64,000 nt of DNA from assembly GCF_947507565.1 (NCBI RefSeq), contig NC_089175.1, positions 4,453,733-4,517,732 of the forward strand, read 5' to 3'. Below, piece after piece: positions 42,591 to 53,400 of this stretch. The notes under the pieces are model-generated. The model had not been told where the DNA came from. It worked only from the letters and a program-made list of their open reading frames with translations, and searched no databases. The first letter of the stretch is position 1. Each line of letters starts with the position of its first letter. The stretch comes from Oscarella lobularis (Eukaryota > Porifera > Homoscleromorpha > Homosclerophorida > Oscarellidae). A program made the translations under genes and the position numbers.

Positions 42591-42719
42591 AGGGACGCGC
42601 GTTGTCGGAGGAAAAGGTAAATATGATGACCATGAGAGGTCCGGCATGGGTGTGAATGAGTCCATTTCCCAATCGCTGTCTCAGCGTGGGAAGAATGCTT
42701 GATTGATTCATTCATTCAT

Positions 42720-43990
42720 CGTCCTCGCGTGAATTGATTTTTGCGATGTACAGTAAAAAGCTGGTAAAAAATAGTTGTGTTTATCTGGGTAGATAGGCTC
42801 TTACGTTGAAAAGCTGTATGATACTGTTCTCTCTAATGCATTGATGTCATTACTTGCCTTGTTGGGCCTTTCTCAGCTCCTTGTCTTTTGTTTGTTGATG
42901 TATTTTTGATAACGTCACCAAATATACTGTGTATTAGAAGACATGAATCCAGTCCTGTCTTCTTTTTTAGGCAGAACAGAAGTGAAGGTGCTGACGAGGA
43001 AGAAGAGAAGAGAGAAGAGAGAAGAGAGAAGAGAAGAGGACAGCGTTTGCATGTATTGCATGAAAGTAGAAATACTAGTAGTGTGCAGCTTTTGATCTCC
43101 AGGGTATGGAGACAAAAGAGAACTCGCGCGCGTGGATGCAGGGTCTGCATTACACGCGCGCGAGTTTTAAAGCTGGGCCATGGCGCGCGTGAGCATCTGC
43201 ACGAGAAAAGTAGGAGACACCATGTTCAAAATTTTATTGACAATATAAATGAAAAAACAGTCTTCCCATTCGTCTTTCCGCGCTGCCGCTTCACCTGCCG
43301 TTGTCAGCAGGTGAAGCAGTGTAAGACTGAGACTGCAGTCCCCACAGCAGGACTAAGACTGTAGTCCCCACAGTTAGACTGAGACTGCAGTCCCCACAGC
43401 TATGTGTGCCTGCTGCCATCTCACACAAAGTGAGACGCATGCAGGCACATTTTGTCGTTGTAGGCGTCGTTCTCCTATAGAGACTACCAACAAGAATAGT
43501 AGCCTCTGGTGAAGATGCACGCCATGAAAATGGGCAGTTTTTCTTCTCGGGGCCGCACAACCACTTCAGCGATTGATGTAGGCCTGCCCAGGAGACGTCG
43601 GCCTTTTAGACGTTATGGCCTCATACCAAAAGGAGGCGTACAGGCAGTTTATAGAGCTGCAACTTATAATTAAGTTGCAAGCCCCGCGGCCCCGCAACTG
43701 GGCCGACCCGTCTTGCCGAGGACGTTGGGACCACGGTCTACCTCTTCGTCTGCTTCTTCTTCAAACAAGAGAAGAAAATGAGTTGGAGCTCATGTAGTGC
43801 GATTGGAACGACAATTACCTTCACTGTGGGTATCTTCTCATTTCCGGTTACGTTCTTGACATCAATCTACAAAAATATTAGCCAAAATTATTTGACGTCA
43901 AATTGGCAACCAATCCCAACTGAAAAGAAGGAATCTGAGAAGTGAGCCAACTAGCCAAAAACCATGAGCTATAATTCACGGTTTTGCTAT
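42720..43990. other. Non-coding stretch with simple repeats and a long hairpin
   Basis: A purine run of gaagagaga units lies at 42995-43040. A long hairpin lies at ~43119-43167 (see separate entry). Three ~27-bp tandem units built on gactgagactgcagtcccca lie at ~43320-43402. No gene supported. Confidence 0.6.
43119..43167. repeat. Long GC-rich inverted repeat
   Basis: Arms aactcgcgcgcgtg and cacgcgcgcgagtt are exact reverse complements, and inside them ATGCAG and CTGCAT pair again, leaving only a few unpaired bases. It would form a very stable hairpin in RNA or a cruciform in DNA. Confidence 0.8.
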
Positions 43991-45889
43991 TGCGAAGGGC
44001 CAAATATCGTCCGACACTCAGGATTACCTGCTCAAAGTCCGGCCGTAAGCCATACTTTTGCGTTCATACGGCGAATGTCACGATTTTGTACGTAAAAGGT
44101 TCGATTTTCCTACCGAGGCGACTGCACCAACCTGGCATTAGGATCGCAACCGTCTATTGTGCACAACTGTTTTAGGTCCAACCGCCCAAGTGGGGTTCTC
44201 AAGCAGGCAGGGACTCCTACCTTAATCCACGTCATACAATTGGCAGAGATTTATCATAGAGCTTTCGAAACCGGTCGAATTCGCGCAACTAAATATTTAT
44301 TCAATATTCGGAGCACACGAGACTCCAGTAGTTAACTACACACCTGAAGTTCCAACTCAATGTAGCCCTTGAATAGCTTCGGTTTAGGACAAACTCCCAA
44401 AGCCATGCCCTATAATATAAATCCGGTCGCTTAGAAAAATCGTCATATTTATACGAGAATTTTTCGCCCTTGAGGCAGATTTTTCTGTCTGATTTCAAAC
44501 TGAGCATACCAAAGCGGCAAACGTGAGCTATTTTGCAAAAGGACAGGCAATGGTGCGTCTAAGTGCGACTCCTGCTTGAAACCAAAGACTTACTGCTCGA
44601 TGAGGAATTAAATCAACGCACGCCTTGTAAACGAGGCTAGTCCGGTCAACATCCTAAGAAGAGAGAGAGAATCAGTACAGGCAAATACAGAATTTTTTGA
44701 AAAAAATTATTGCCTTTGCTTCGAGTTCTTCAAACAAAGCGTAATTGATCCACAGATAGATGTACGTACGACACAGCCGTTTTTCCTAAACTGGCTGGTA
44801 AAAAATCACACATATTCTTCTACGACGCAAGCGACCTGAGAGGGCGGAACGTTTGCAATGGCTCTTTCGTAGCTCTCCCGCGTGCTTTCGACGTTGCTCT
44901 CGGATTCCATTAGACGGAGATAATCGAACCAAGCGTCGTAGTTTTCGGGATTCGCTTTTACTTCCTTATGAAAAGACCCACCGTTTCTATATATATATTC
45001 TCCTCTAATAGTCGGTGTCACTGACTTCTTCGTATTGAAATCGTCTCTTGCTGAGTATGACTCCGTCGATGGATAACTTATCGCCAAACTTTTTCTCGTG
45101 AAAAGTATAGTTTTTGAAGAGTTCCTAATAGCTAAGGAGTGAAAAATAGTAATAGGAAACAGTGCTTCAGACCTGACCGCTGTCTTTAGGAATTCGATCC
45201 AAGGCGTACTTGTAAATAGCCCGGGCTCTTTCGTGCTGCAAAGTGAGAAAAAATATTAGACAGTTACAATCAGGTTTACTAAGTGAACCTCTTTTTTGTC
45301 GTTTTTCAAATTTAGCGAAGGCAACGTAGAGTCTCTCTTCCATGTTCTCGTCACCAAAAAAGTCGCACGCTCGTTCGTAGACATTGCGAGCGCCACCTGG
45401 GAAGCTCATTGCTACGATGTAATCCCCCTCTCTATATGCGTCCCACCAATAAAATTGTGCTTCTCCTCGAAATTGGCGTATCTTATCCTTGATTTCTGGG
45501 TGAACGAGAACGAGTAAGCAGATCGTCAAGAAAAATACAAGAAAGAGATAATGAATTCGTTTCGTTTTTTAAAATATTGGCAGTGGTTTAGGATATATCT
45601 TTCATAGACTGTTCTGGCACGTTCTACTTACTTGTATCTTAGCTCTAACTTGATATAGGAGTGCCAAGCCTAAGGAGAGAAAGATATGTCAAATGAAAGG
45701 CGAATAGAATTTTCAAGTGCCTGTTCATCGGGTTCCCACTGCATCCAACGTTCAAAGGCTTGCCGAGCGCCGGCCACATTGCCAAGCATCTCCTCCATGT
45801 AGGAAAACTTGTACCTAAAGGAAGCACTTATGAGCCACTGGCTAACGCTTTATACAACGCAAGGTACATGTAAACTGAGGCCCCTTTTG

Positions 45890-46085
45890 AAGAAACGCGT
45901 CGTTTGACCGTTAAAATGTCAAAAAAACGCGTCTCTTTCACGTAGCAAATTTTTAAAAATTTAAAAAGGTTACGACACTTGATACAAACCACACGGAAGA
46001 CGGTGCTATGGAGGTTTATCCGGTATCAGAGGTATCTCACAGGCGCAGCGGAGCTATTGGACTAGGAAGGCCGGAGCCCTTGTCA
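45890..46085 (+). repeat. Dispersed repeat inside the CRNKL1 pseudogene
   Basis: The core at 45971-46035 is an inverted copy of 37358-37421. Both copies are flanked by runs of aaaaaaacgcg / cgcgttttttt (45930 and 37449), so the shared element extends beyond the core. It sits in an intron of the CRNKL1 pseudogene next to the retroelement remnant. Confidence 0.6.
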
Positions 46086-46201
46086 AGTTAGTATATTATC
46101 GGTAAACATAAATGAAGGGGTGGGTTAGACAGAACGGGTAAGGGCAGACTATTACGACCAACGAAAATATAAAAGAGGGAAGGGGTATGTGTGAGACGAA
46201 G

Positions 46202-46860
46202 TTAGATGCAGTTAGTGAAGGTCACTGCCAAAGCACCGAATATCGGTGTTGGCGGGAAGTGACGAGGCGCGGGTCGCCGAGCATGGAAAGATGGCCTTGA
46301 TTTTGTTGAGAATGATGGTAGCATTGCCACGCTGGAGACCCACCGATAGACGTTTGCGCCAGTAATTGACGAATGCGGCGCGATCGTTGACAAAGTCGAT
46401 GGAAGGACGAACGGCGGCCTTGCGGAAGAAGTCCCGAGCAATGGGGCTCCAACGGCCGTACACCTCCATGACGAGAGGGTCAAAGAGGTAGCCGAGGGAA
46501 CCAGCCACTGCCCGGTACTTGTCGACCTTCTTTTGATCTTTTTGGGTCGCCGCAAAGCCGGAGACATTCGCCGCTTGAGATTGAACGTTCACCCCTAGGG
46601 GGTGCGTGATGCTGACGTCCAGAAGAATCTTTTTTCCTTGATCGAAGTTATAAACGCCAATGTCCGGTCTTTTCTTGTCGGAAAATTCGTTGGACTTCTC
46701 TAGCTCGCAGCGGAAGTTGACTGATCGCAGCATGCGGAACCAGATGTCTTGTACCATGTCATGACGACGAATCGCTCCGCCATCCTTAGGACATGTCATG
46801 ACATGGTACCCTCTGGCATCGCAGACGACTCCGCAGTTGCAAAGTTGGATTTGTCAAGTG
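46202..46860 (-). mobile_element. 5'-truncated LINE-like retrotransposon remnant (C-terminal domain)
   Basis: The reverse strand encodes a zinc-knuckle-like stretch (CNCGVVCDARGYHVMTC, with GGAIRRHD following) and then a segment reading KKRPDIGVYNFDQGKKILLD and VSITHPLGV. The RPD...LLDVS pattern resembles the PD-(D/E)XK endonuclease core that follows reverse transcriptase in some non-LTR elements. It ends CFGSDLH at the stop at 46212. No reverse transcriptase is present upstream, so this is a 3' fragment. It interrupts a large intron of the CRNKL1 pseudogene. It might alternatively derive from another transposon class using the same nuclease fold. Confidence 0.65.
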
Positions 46861-47430
46861 AGGAGAATGACCGGCCACCGGGCAGTGATCAAACCCTTGG
46901 GGAGAGTTTCCAACTCCCTTCTATCCTAGCCAAGAGCTCATGCTCCTGCTACTGATAGGTATATGGAAACGCTGGGTATATATATAACAACCCTGTCTGG
47001 GTCACTTCCACTGCAGCTGTTCACCACAAAAAGTGCGCTGATCGAACTAAAACCACTCTCAATCGGCCGCAAATACGTTTCTGACCATAACCGCGAATGA
47101 ATTTTGTCGCAAATCAATGTAGAAACGCGAAAAAACGAAAATAAAACGCGTGCCACGTACGCAAGACACGCCCTGTCACGCTATACATGACGTCAGTTGT
47201 AAGACGCATGACAAAATGGTCTATACGAGCAAGTAGAGGCGAAAAATCAGCCGCGAAGTAAATTGGAGATCTATTCTAAAGACATTCAGTCGCTATTTGG
47301 ACGCGAAAAGCGAGCGGATACGAAGAAACGGCAATGCGCTCGGTCAGCAAAATCTAGGTGATATATGGCGCCTCTATAAACAGGTATAGCGAAACGTGCG
47401 CTACGCCCATAGTTTAAATCAGTCTATGCT
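46861..47430. other. Intronic/intergenic sequence within the CRNKL1 pseudogene
   Basis: No coding match seen. It may include the 5' part of the retroelement remnant or its insertion flank. Confidence 0.4.
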
Positions 47431-48619
47431 ACGCCTAAACGAGGATCAGGACTGAGTACAGGCGCGCCGCGCGCCGGCACTCGTTGACTGAGTACTGGAG
47501 CACCGCGCGCGCGCTGGCTCTCGTCAAATTATCTGAGCGGGGGAGCTGCAATCCTTCAAACGTTTCTCCGGGAATCTCAAAGACGTTTCGAACGCTACGT
47601 CTACTTACCAGAACTGGTTGACTCGCGGTAAGACGGTGACACATCGATCGAATATATTCCTCGCGTGGTTCATTTGCTTGTGCCATTCAACAAACACATA
47701 AATTATGACAACGCGCCAGTTTCGTTTCCCCTCCCACCTCATTTCCATTTCGGCGTATTTCAACCAAACGGGAAAGCAGCGCGAATCTTCATCGAGCGCC
47801 CGTTCGTATATGGATCTCGCTCTAGAAATGCGACGTAGTATGCTCGCTATAGAGAATTAATAAGAGAGACCTATGAAATTCGTTCTGGCTTTCCTCCCAT
47901 TTGGCGTATTTGATCCAATTCGTCATCTGCAGTCGATTCTTTCGAATGTTATCCTCGTAGCCCTAAAGGAGTACGTGTAACGTCTCAAAACCACGCCCTC
48001 GCGAACTGTACAGTGTACCTTTCTTTTTCGAAGTCGAAAATCCGCGAGCTCTTCCGGATCGGTTATTTTTTTGCATTGGAGCCTAGTTTTATCGGCTCTT
48101 TGCAAAGATCAGCGATCGCTTCGGATGCTCACCGGTTTGACGGCTTCGAGCTGGCGTTCCTTCGCTTCGCGAAGCTGTTCGGCCGTGGATTTGCACATCA
48201 GCGGGCAATTTGTTCTTCACCTGATAAACAGACACTTTCTAAGAATATTTTGGTGACTGCTAGACCTGCCTGGGCGACTTTAGGCATATGTACGCTACGG
48301 ACTTGCTTCGTAGGACGGCCATTTTGACACTCTCTACACGTGATGTGTTTACATGTATGTATCCAGGCGCGACGTCACGATGACGTTCCAATAGGCTAAC
48401 ATGTATTCCGAATAATTTTTAGAGCAGCTCCAAATGTGAATGTACAGCAGACGACACTAAAAACATCTACAGTACAATAATTTTTTTCTGTACCATCGTG
48501 TTATTATAGCTGTTGACCACTGACCTAAATCTGAGGAGGGTCATCCATGTCAGAAACCAATGAAGTAGATCCATAGCTCGTCTTTGAGTAAAAGGTCGTT
48601 CTAAGACCTTGGTTTTCCG

Positions 48620-50053
48620 TTACTGGTGGCTGAGACGACCTGACTCTTGTCGCGGGCGCCGCAAGCAGGTGGTGCTGCTGTGAGAGCTGTCCTGCTGCTC
48701 CTGGTGGTGGTGGTTTTGCTGGTTTCGCTGTTTCTGTTGCTGGTTTTGATGCTTCTGCTGCTGCTGCAACAGCAATGGCGTCGACGGCGACGGCGGCGAT
48801 GACGACAATGGCGACGGCGGCAGTGACGATGGTGGCGACTGCGATGGCGGTGGCAGTGAGGACGGCGGCGGCGACGGTGGTCGTGACGGCGGCATCTGTG
48901 CCGACGGCGTCTGTTCCGGAGTAGGACGCCTGCGAGATGCGGAATAACTGCTTAGTGGGCAATAGTTTGAAGGTACCTTTCTCTTACGGCGTGGGGCGTT
49001 TCACAACAGTATATGTAGCAAAGATAATAATGATCAGGATCGTAAAAGCTAAACTACTAACAACTCGAAGGCAGAGATTTTATCTAAACGTGAAAACGTA
49101 AAGAAAACAGTTTCCCGCACAGTCTCAGTGTAGGTCACCTTCGAGGTTTATTGTCATCACACTGATTTGTCCAGTATTGTTCGCTACACATGAGTAGTTA
49201 CCAAATAAATAACTTCCTGATTGAAACGTTGCCCTTCCGTCGCTTTCACTAAGAAGAGACATGTCGGGATTGTATAGGGAAACAAACGGAACCGGTTCGC
49301 CGGATGCCTCGCACACTACGTGAAGAACGCCATTCTCTACTTTTGAAGTAAAATAATCAATGTTGGCGTTTCCTATTATAAAAATCCAGGTAAAAGATAA
49401 AAACAATTGAGCAATTCAATTCACAGAGCGACGGCGAGTGTCGCAGATGACGTGCCTCTTCCCCCAACGCCATTATTTGCCGAACAGTTGCAGCTTCCAA
49501 CGTCTTGCTTCGAGAAGTTTGCTAATAAAAGGAAGACGCGCTCTCCTATTGAATCGTTGCTTTGGCCACCGCTACAGCTGACATTCACCCAGGGCACGGG
49601 AAAACCTCTCGCACGGCACTGAAGCGTTACGTCCTGGCCTTGAGGTATCCACATGTGCTTCTGATTGCAGTTCTCGTCACTATCATCATTTGAGAAGCAC
49701 GTAACTTTAGCACGATCTGTAATAAGTACAACCACTCACTAACTGATCGTTAGTAAAGGTGAGCATACCATGTACAAAGACGGTGTGTCGTTGATATGCC
49801 GTTTCTGCTGAATTCTCGGCAACGCAAAAGTATGTTCCATGATCACGCAGATGAGCCCACTGCTTTGTGTAATTGTGGCATAAGAGAGACGACGAGACAT
49901 GAAAGTCTTCGTCTACATAGTGATCATGGTGTTTTAAGTGCATGGTCGTTGAATTGTTCGAGCAAGAGTTTGCCATTAGACAGCAGTCGATCTCTAACGG
50001 TTTCCAACGCTCGGCTGTTATCGTTTCATTTTTGCCCGCAAAAAGGATTTTCC
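48620..50053 (-). CDS. Ig(3)-TM receptor with proline/glutamine-rich tail
   Basis: Exons from the 5' side: 49769-50053 (Ig1), 49425-49716 (Ig2), 49139-49372 (Ig3), 48988-49063 (TM) and 48620-48929 (tail). Ig1 has the Cys pair in IDCCLM and GTYFCVAENSA; Ig2 in VTLQCRARGFPVPW and VGSCNCSANNG; Ig3 in HVVCEASGEPVPFV and GNYSCVANNTG. TM: VSSLAFTILIIIIFATYTVV. The tail of ~103 residues is first repeats of PPS/PPSP (possible SH3 ligands), then Q/H-rich (QQQQKHQNQQQKQ). The TM and tail exons join in phase; the Ig2-Ig3 junction is off by one base, so an alternative donor or a base error is likely. The signal-peptide exon was not found; the sequence upstream runs into satellite DNA within 350 bp. Ligand unknown; no death fold, unlike the Ig receptors at the left end. 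Confidence 0.65.
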
Positions 50054-50404
50054 CTGAAGTAAAGAAGACATAATACAAAGTTAAACAACTTCATTACCAG
50101 AGAGAACGGTTATCGATACACTTCTCCTAAGTCACCTGGCAAGTCTCTTGTAATTTCACTGTATTACTCTTGTAATTACAGTGTGATTAATTAATTAATT
50201 AATTAATTAAGGGTGCGGTAATGGCAGCATGAAAAAAATTCTATCTTCCCTTAATTAATAAGCAGTCGGGCGCTGCCGTTGATCACGCAATTACTATGCG
50301 CGAGTGGCGTTCCATGAGCCTGATCCGTAAGCGCGGCTCGCGCGCAACAAGTTGAAGACACTTGCCTGTCAAAAGTGGGCGCCCCCTTTGATATAATAGC
50401 TGTG
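50054..50404. other. Boundary between genes and satellite
   Basis: Contains a (ttaa)n microsatellite at ~50185-50210 and two small ttaattaa palindromes. No exon recognised, although the first exon of the Ig(3) gene should lie here or beyond. Confidence 0.5.
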
Positions 50405-53400
50405 CTGTGCATTTTTTATAAAAGTGAAGGCCTAATTTTTAATTCTCAGGACCTAAATATTAAAATGAGGGCCTAATCTTTGATTCTTAGTGCCTAAATA
50501 TTAAATTGAGGGTATAATCTTTGACTATTAGTGACTAAATATTAAATTGAGGGCCTAATATTTGACTATTAGAACTTAAATACTAAATTGAGGGCCTAAT
50601 ATTTGATCCTTAGTGCCTAAATATTAAATTGAGGGCCTAATCTTTATTTATTAAGCCCTAAATATTAAATTCAAGGCCTAATTTCTAATTCTTAGGACCA
50701 AAATATTAAACTGAGGGCTTATTCTTTGATTTCTAGTGCCTAAATAATAAATCGAAGGCCTAATCTTTAATTCTCAGAGCCAAAATATTAAATTGAGGGC
50801 CTAATCTTCAATTATTAAAACCTAATTATTAAATTGAGGGCCTAATTTTTAATTCTTAGGACCTAAATATCAAATTGAGGTCCTAATCTTTGATTCTTAG
50901 TGCCTAAATATTAAATTGAGGGCCTAATCTTTGATTAATAGTTACTAAATATTAAATTGAGGGCCTAATCTTTGATTCTTAGTTGCTAAATACTAAATTG
51001 AGGGCCTAATCTTTGATCCTTAGAACCTAAATATTGAATTGAGGGCCTAATCTTTAAATCTCATTTCCTAAATATTAAATTGAGGACCTAATCTTTAGAT
51101 CTTAGGGCCTAAATGTTAAATTGAGGGCCTAATGTTTAATTCTCAGGGCCTACAAGGGACTGGCCAAATCTTCTCCCCTGTAATAAATCACAGAGAATTA
51201 CAAGGGACTAGCCGATTCTTCTCTCATGTAATAAACTACAGTAAATTACAAGGGACTGGCCAACTCGCTCTCCTGTAACAAATAACAGTAAAATTAAAAG
51301 AGATAAGCCGACTCTTCTGTCCTGTAATAAACTGCAGTAAATTACAAGGGACGAGCCAACTCGCTCTCTTGCAATAATCAATTGGGAGCCTTATCTTTAA
51401 TTCTTAGGACCTAAATAGTAAATTGAGGGCCTAATCTTTAATTCATTGAGCCTAAATATTAAGTTGAGAGCCATATGTTTAATTCTTAGTGCTCAAGTAT
51501 TAAATTGAGGACTTTATCTCTAATTCTTAGGACATAAATATTAAATAGAGGAGCAAATTATTAATTCTTAAGACCTAAATATTAAATTGAGGGGCTAATC
51601 GTTGATTATCAGTTCCTAAATATTAAATTGAGGGCCTAATCTTTGATTCTTAGTTCCTAAATATTAAATTGAGGGCCTAATCTTTAATTCTTAGGCCTTA
51701 AATATTAAATTGAGGGCCTAATCTTTGACTCTTAGAACCTAAATATTAAATTGAGGGCCTAATCTTTATTTATTAAGCCCTAAATATTAAATTGAAGGCC
51801 TAATTTTTAATTCTAAGGACCTAAATATTAAATTGAGGGCCTAATCTTTAATTCTTAGGACCTAAATAATAAATTGAGGGCCTAATTTTTAATTCTCAGG
51901 GCCTACAAGGGACTGACCAACTCTTCTCCGCTGTAATATATTACAGTTAATTACAAGGGACTAGCCGATTCTTCTCTCATTTAATAAATTACAGTAAATT
52001 ACAATGGACTGCCCAACTCTTCTCATCTGTAATAAATTACAGTAAATTACAATGGACTGGCCAACTCTTCTCACCTGTAATAAATTACAGTAAAATTACA
52101 AGGGACTAGCCGACTCTTCTGTCCTGTAATAAACTGCAGTAAATTACAAGGGACGAGCCAACTCGCTCTCTTGCAATAATCAATTGGGAGCCTTATCTTT
52201 AATTCTTAGGACCTAAATAGTAAATTGAGGGCCTAATCTTTAATTCATTGAGCCTAAATATTAAGTTGAGAGCCATATGTTTAATTCTTAGTGCTCAAGT
52301 ATTAAATTGAGGACTTTATCTCTAATTCTTAGGACATAAATATTAAATAGAGGGGCAAATTATTAATTCTTAAGACCAAAATATTAAATTGAGGGGCTAA
52401 TCGTTGATTATCAGTTCCTAAATATTAAATTGAGGGCCTAATCTTTGATTCTTAGTTCCTAAATATTAAATTGAGGGCCTAATCTTTAATTCTTAGGCCT
52501 TAAATATTAAATTGAGGGCCTAATCTTTGACTCTTAGAACCTAAATATTAAATTGAGGGCCTAATCTTTATTTATTAAGCCCTAAATATTAAATTGAAGG
52601 CCTAATTTTTAATTCTAAGGACCTAAATATTAAATTGAGGGCCTAATCTTTAATTCTTAGGACCTAAATAATAAATTGAGGGCCTAATTTTTAATTCTCA
52701 GGGCCTACAAGGGACTGACCAACTCTTCTCCGCTGTAATATATTACAGTTAATTACAAGGGACTAGCCGATTCTTCTCTCATTTAATAAATTACAGTAAA
52801 TTACAATGGACTGCCCAACTCTTCTCATCTGTAATAAATTACAGTAAATTACAATGGACTGGCCAACTCTTCTCTTCTGTAATAAATTACAGTAAATTAC
52901 AATGGACTGGCCAACTCTTCTCACCTGTAATAAATTACAGTAAAATTACAAAGGACTAGCCGACTCTTCTGTCCTGTAATAAATTACAGTGAAATACAAG
53001 GCACTAGCCGTCTGTCCTGTAATAAATTACAGTAAATTACAAGGGACTGGCCAACTCGCTCTCTTGTAACAAATAACAGTAAAAGAGATAAGCCGACTCT
53101 TCTGTCCTGTAATAATCTACAGTAAATTACAAGGGACGGGCCAAATCGCTCTCCTGCAATAATCAAATTGAGAGCTTTATCTTTAATTCTTAGGACCTAA
53201 ATAGTAAATTGAGGGCCTAATCTTTAATTCTTAAGACCTAAATATTAAATTGAGGGCCTAATTTTTAATTCTCAGGGCCTACAAGGGACTGGCACACTCT
53301 TCTCCCCTGTAATAAATTACAGTTAAGTACAAGGGACTAGCCGATTCTTCTCTCATGTAATAAATTACACTGGACTGGCCAACTCTTCTCTTCTGTAATA

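Larger units (their letters stand above)
43995..48325 (-). pseudogene. crnkl1: Crooked-neck-like (CRNKL1/Clf1) pseudogene, introns retained
   Basis: CRNKL1 is a HAT-repeat scaffold of the spliceosomal NTC. Conserved exons in order on the minus strand: start ~48287 (MPKVAQ), ~48100-48235 (VKNKLPADVQI, TAEQLREAKERQLE), ~48018-48080 (KITDPEELADFRLRKRK), ~47890-47965, ~47750-47830 ([12 protein letters not shown]), ~47612-47690 ([17 protein letters not shown]), 45725-45815 ([20 protein letters not shown]), 45632-45670, ~45590-45625, 45167-45529 (DFFGDENMEERLYVAFAKFE), 44855-44970 (NYDAWFDYLRLMESE), ~44590-44650, ~44470-44545, ~44345-44415 (GVCPKPKLFKGYIELELQ) and ~44215-44290. Lesions: an extra base after VQI, an extra A in a 7-A run before KITD, frame slips before and inside the ARFEEKH repeat, lost bases at TFAKMW and a deletion before NCTSWIK. 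The last ~200 residues are missing. Exon-intron structure shows a duplicated, not processed, copy; assembly indels cannot explain the losses. Confidence 0.8.

Noticed and set aside
42319-42711. Reverse ORF of 130 codons
   Set aside because: It is antisense to the charged-protein exons, whose splice acceptor and repeated motif favour the plus strand.
48525-48962. Alanine/valine-rich reverse ORF
   Set aside because: The exon joined in phase to the TM exon uses a different frame (48620-48929, Pro/Gln-rich); the Ala/Val frame is its shadow over a GTC/GCC repeat.
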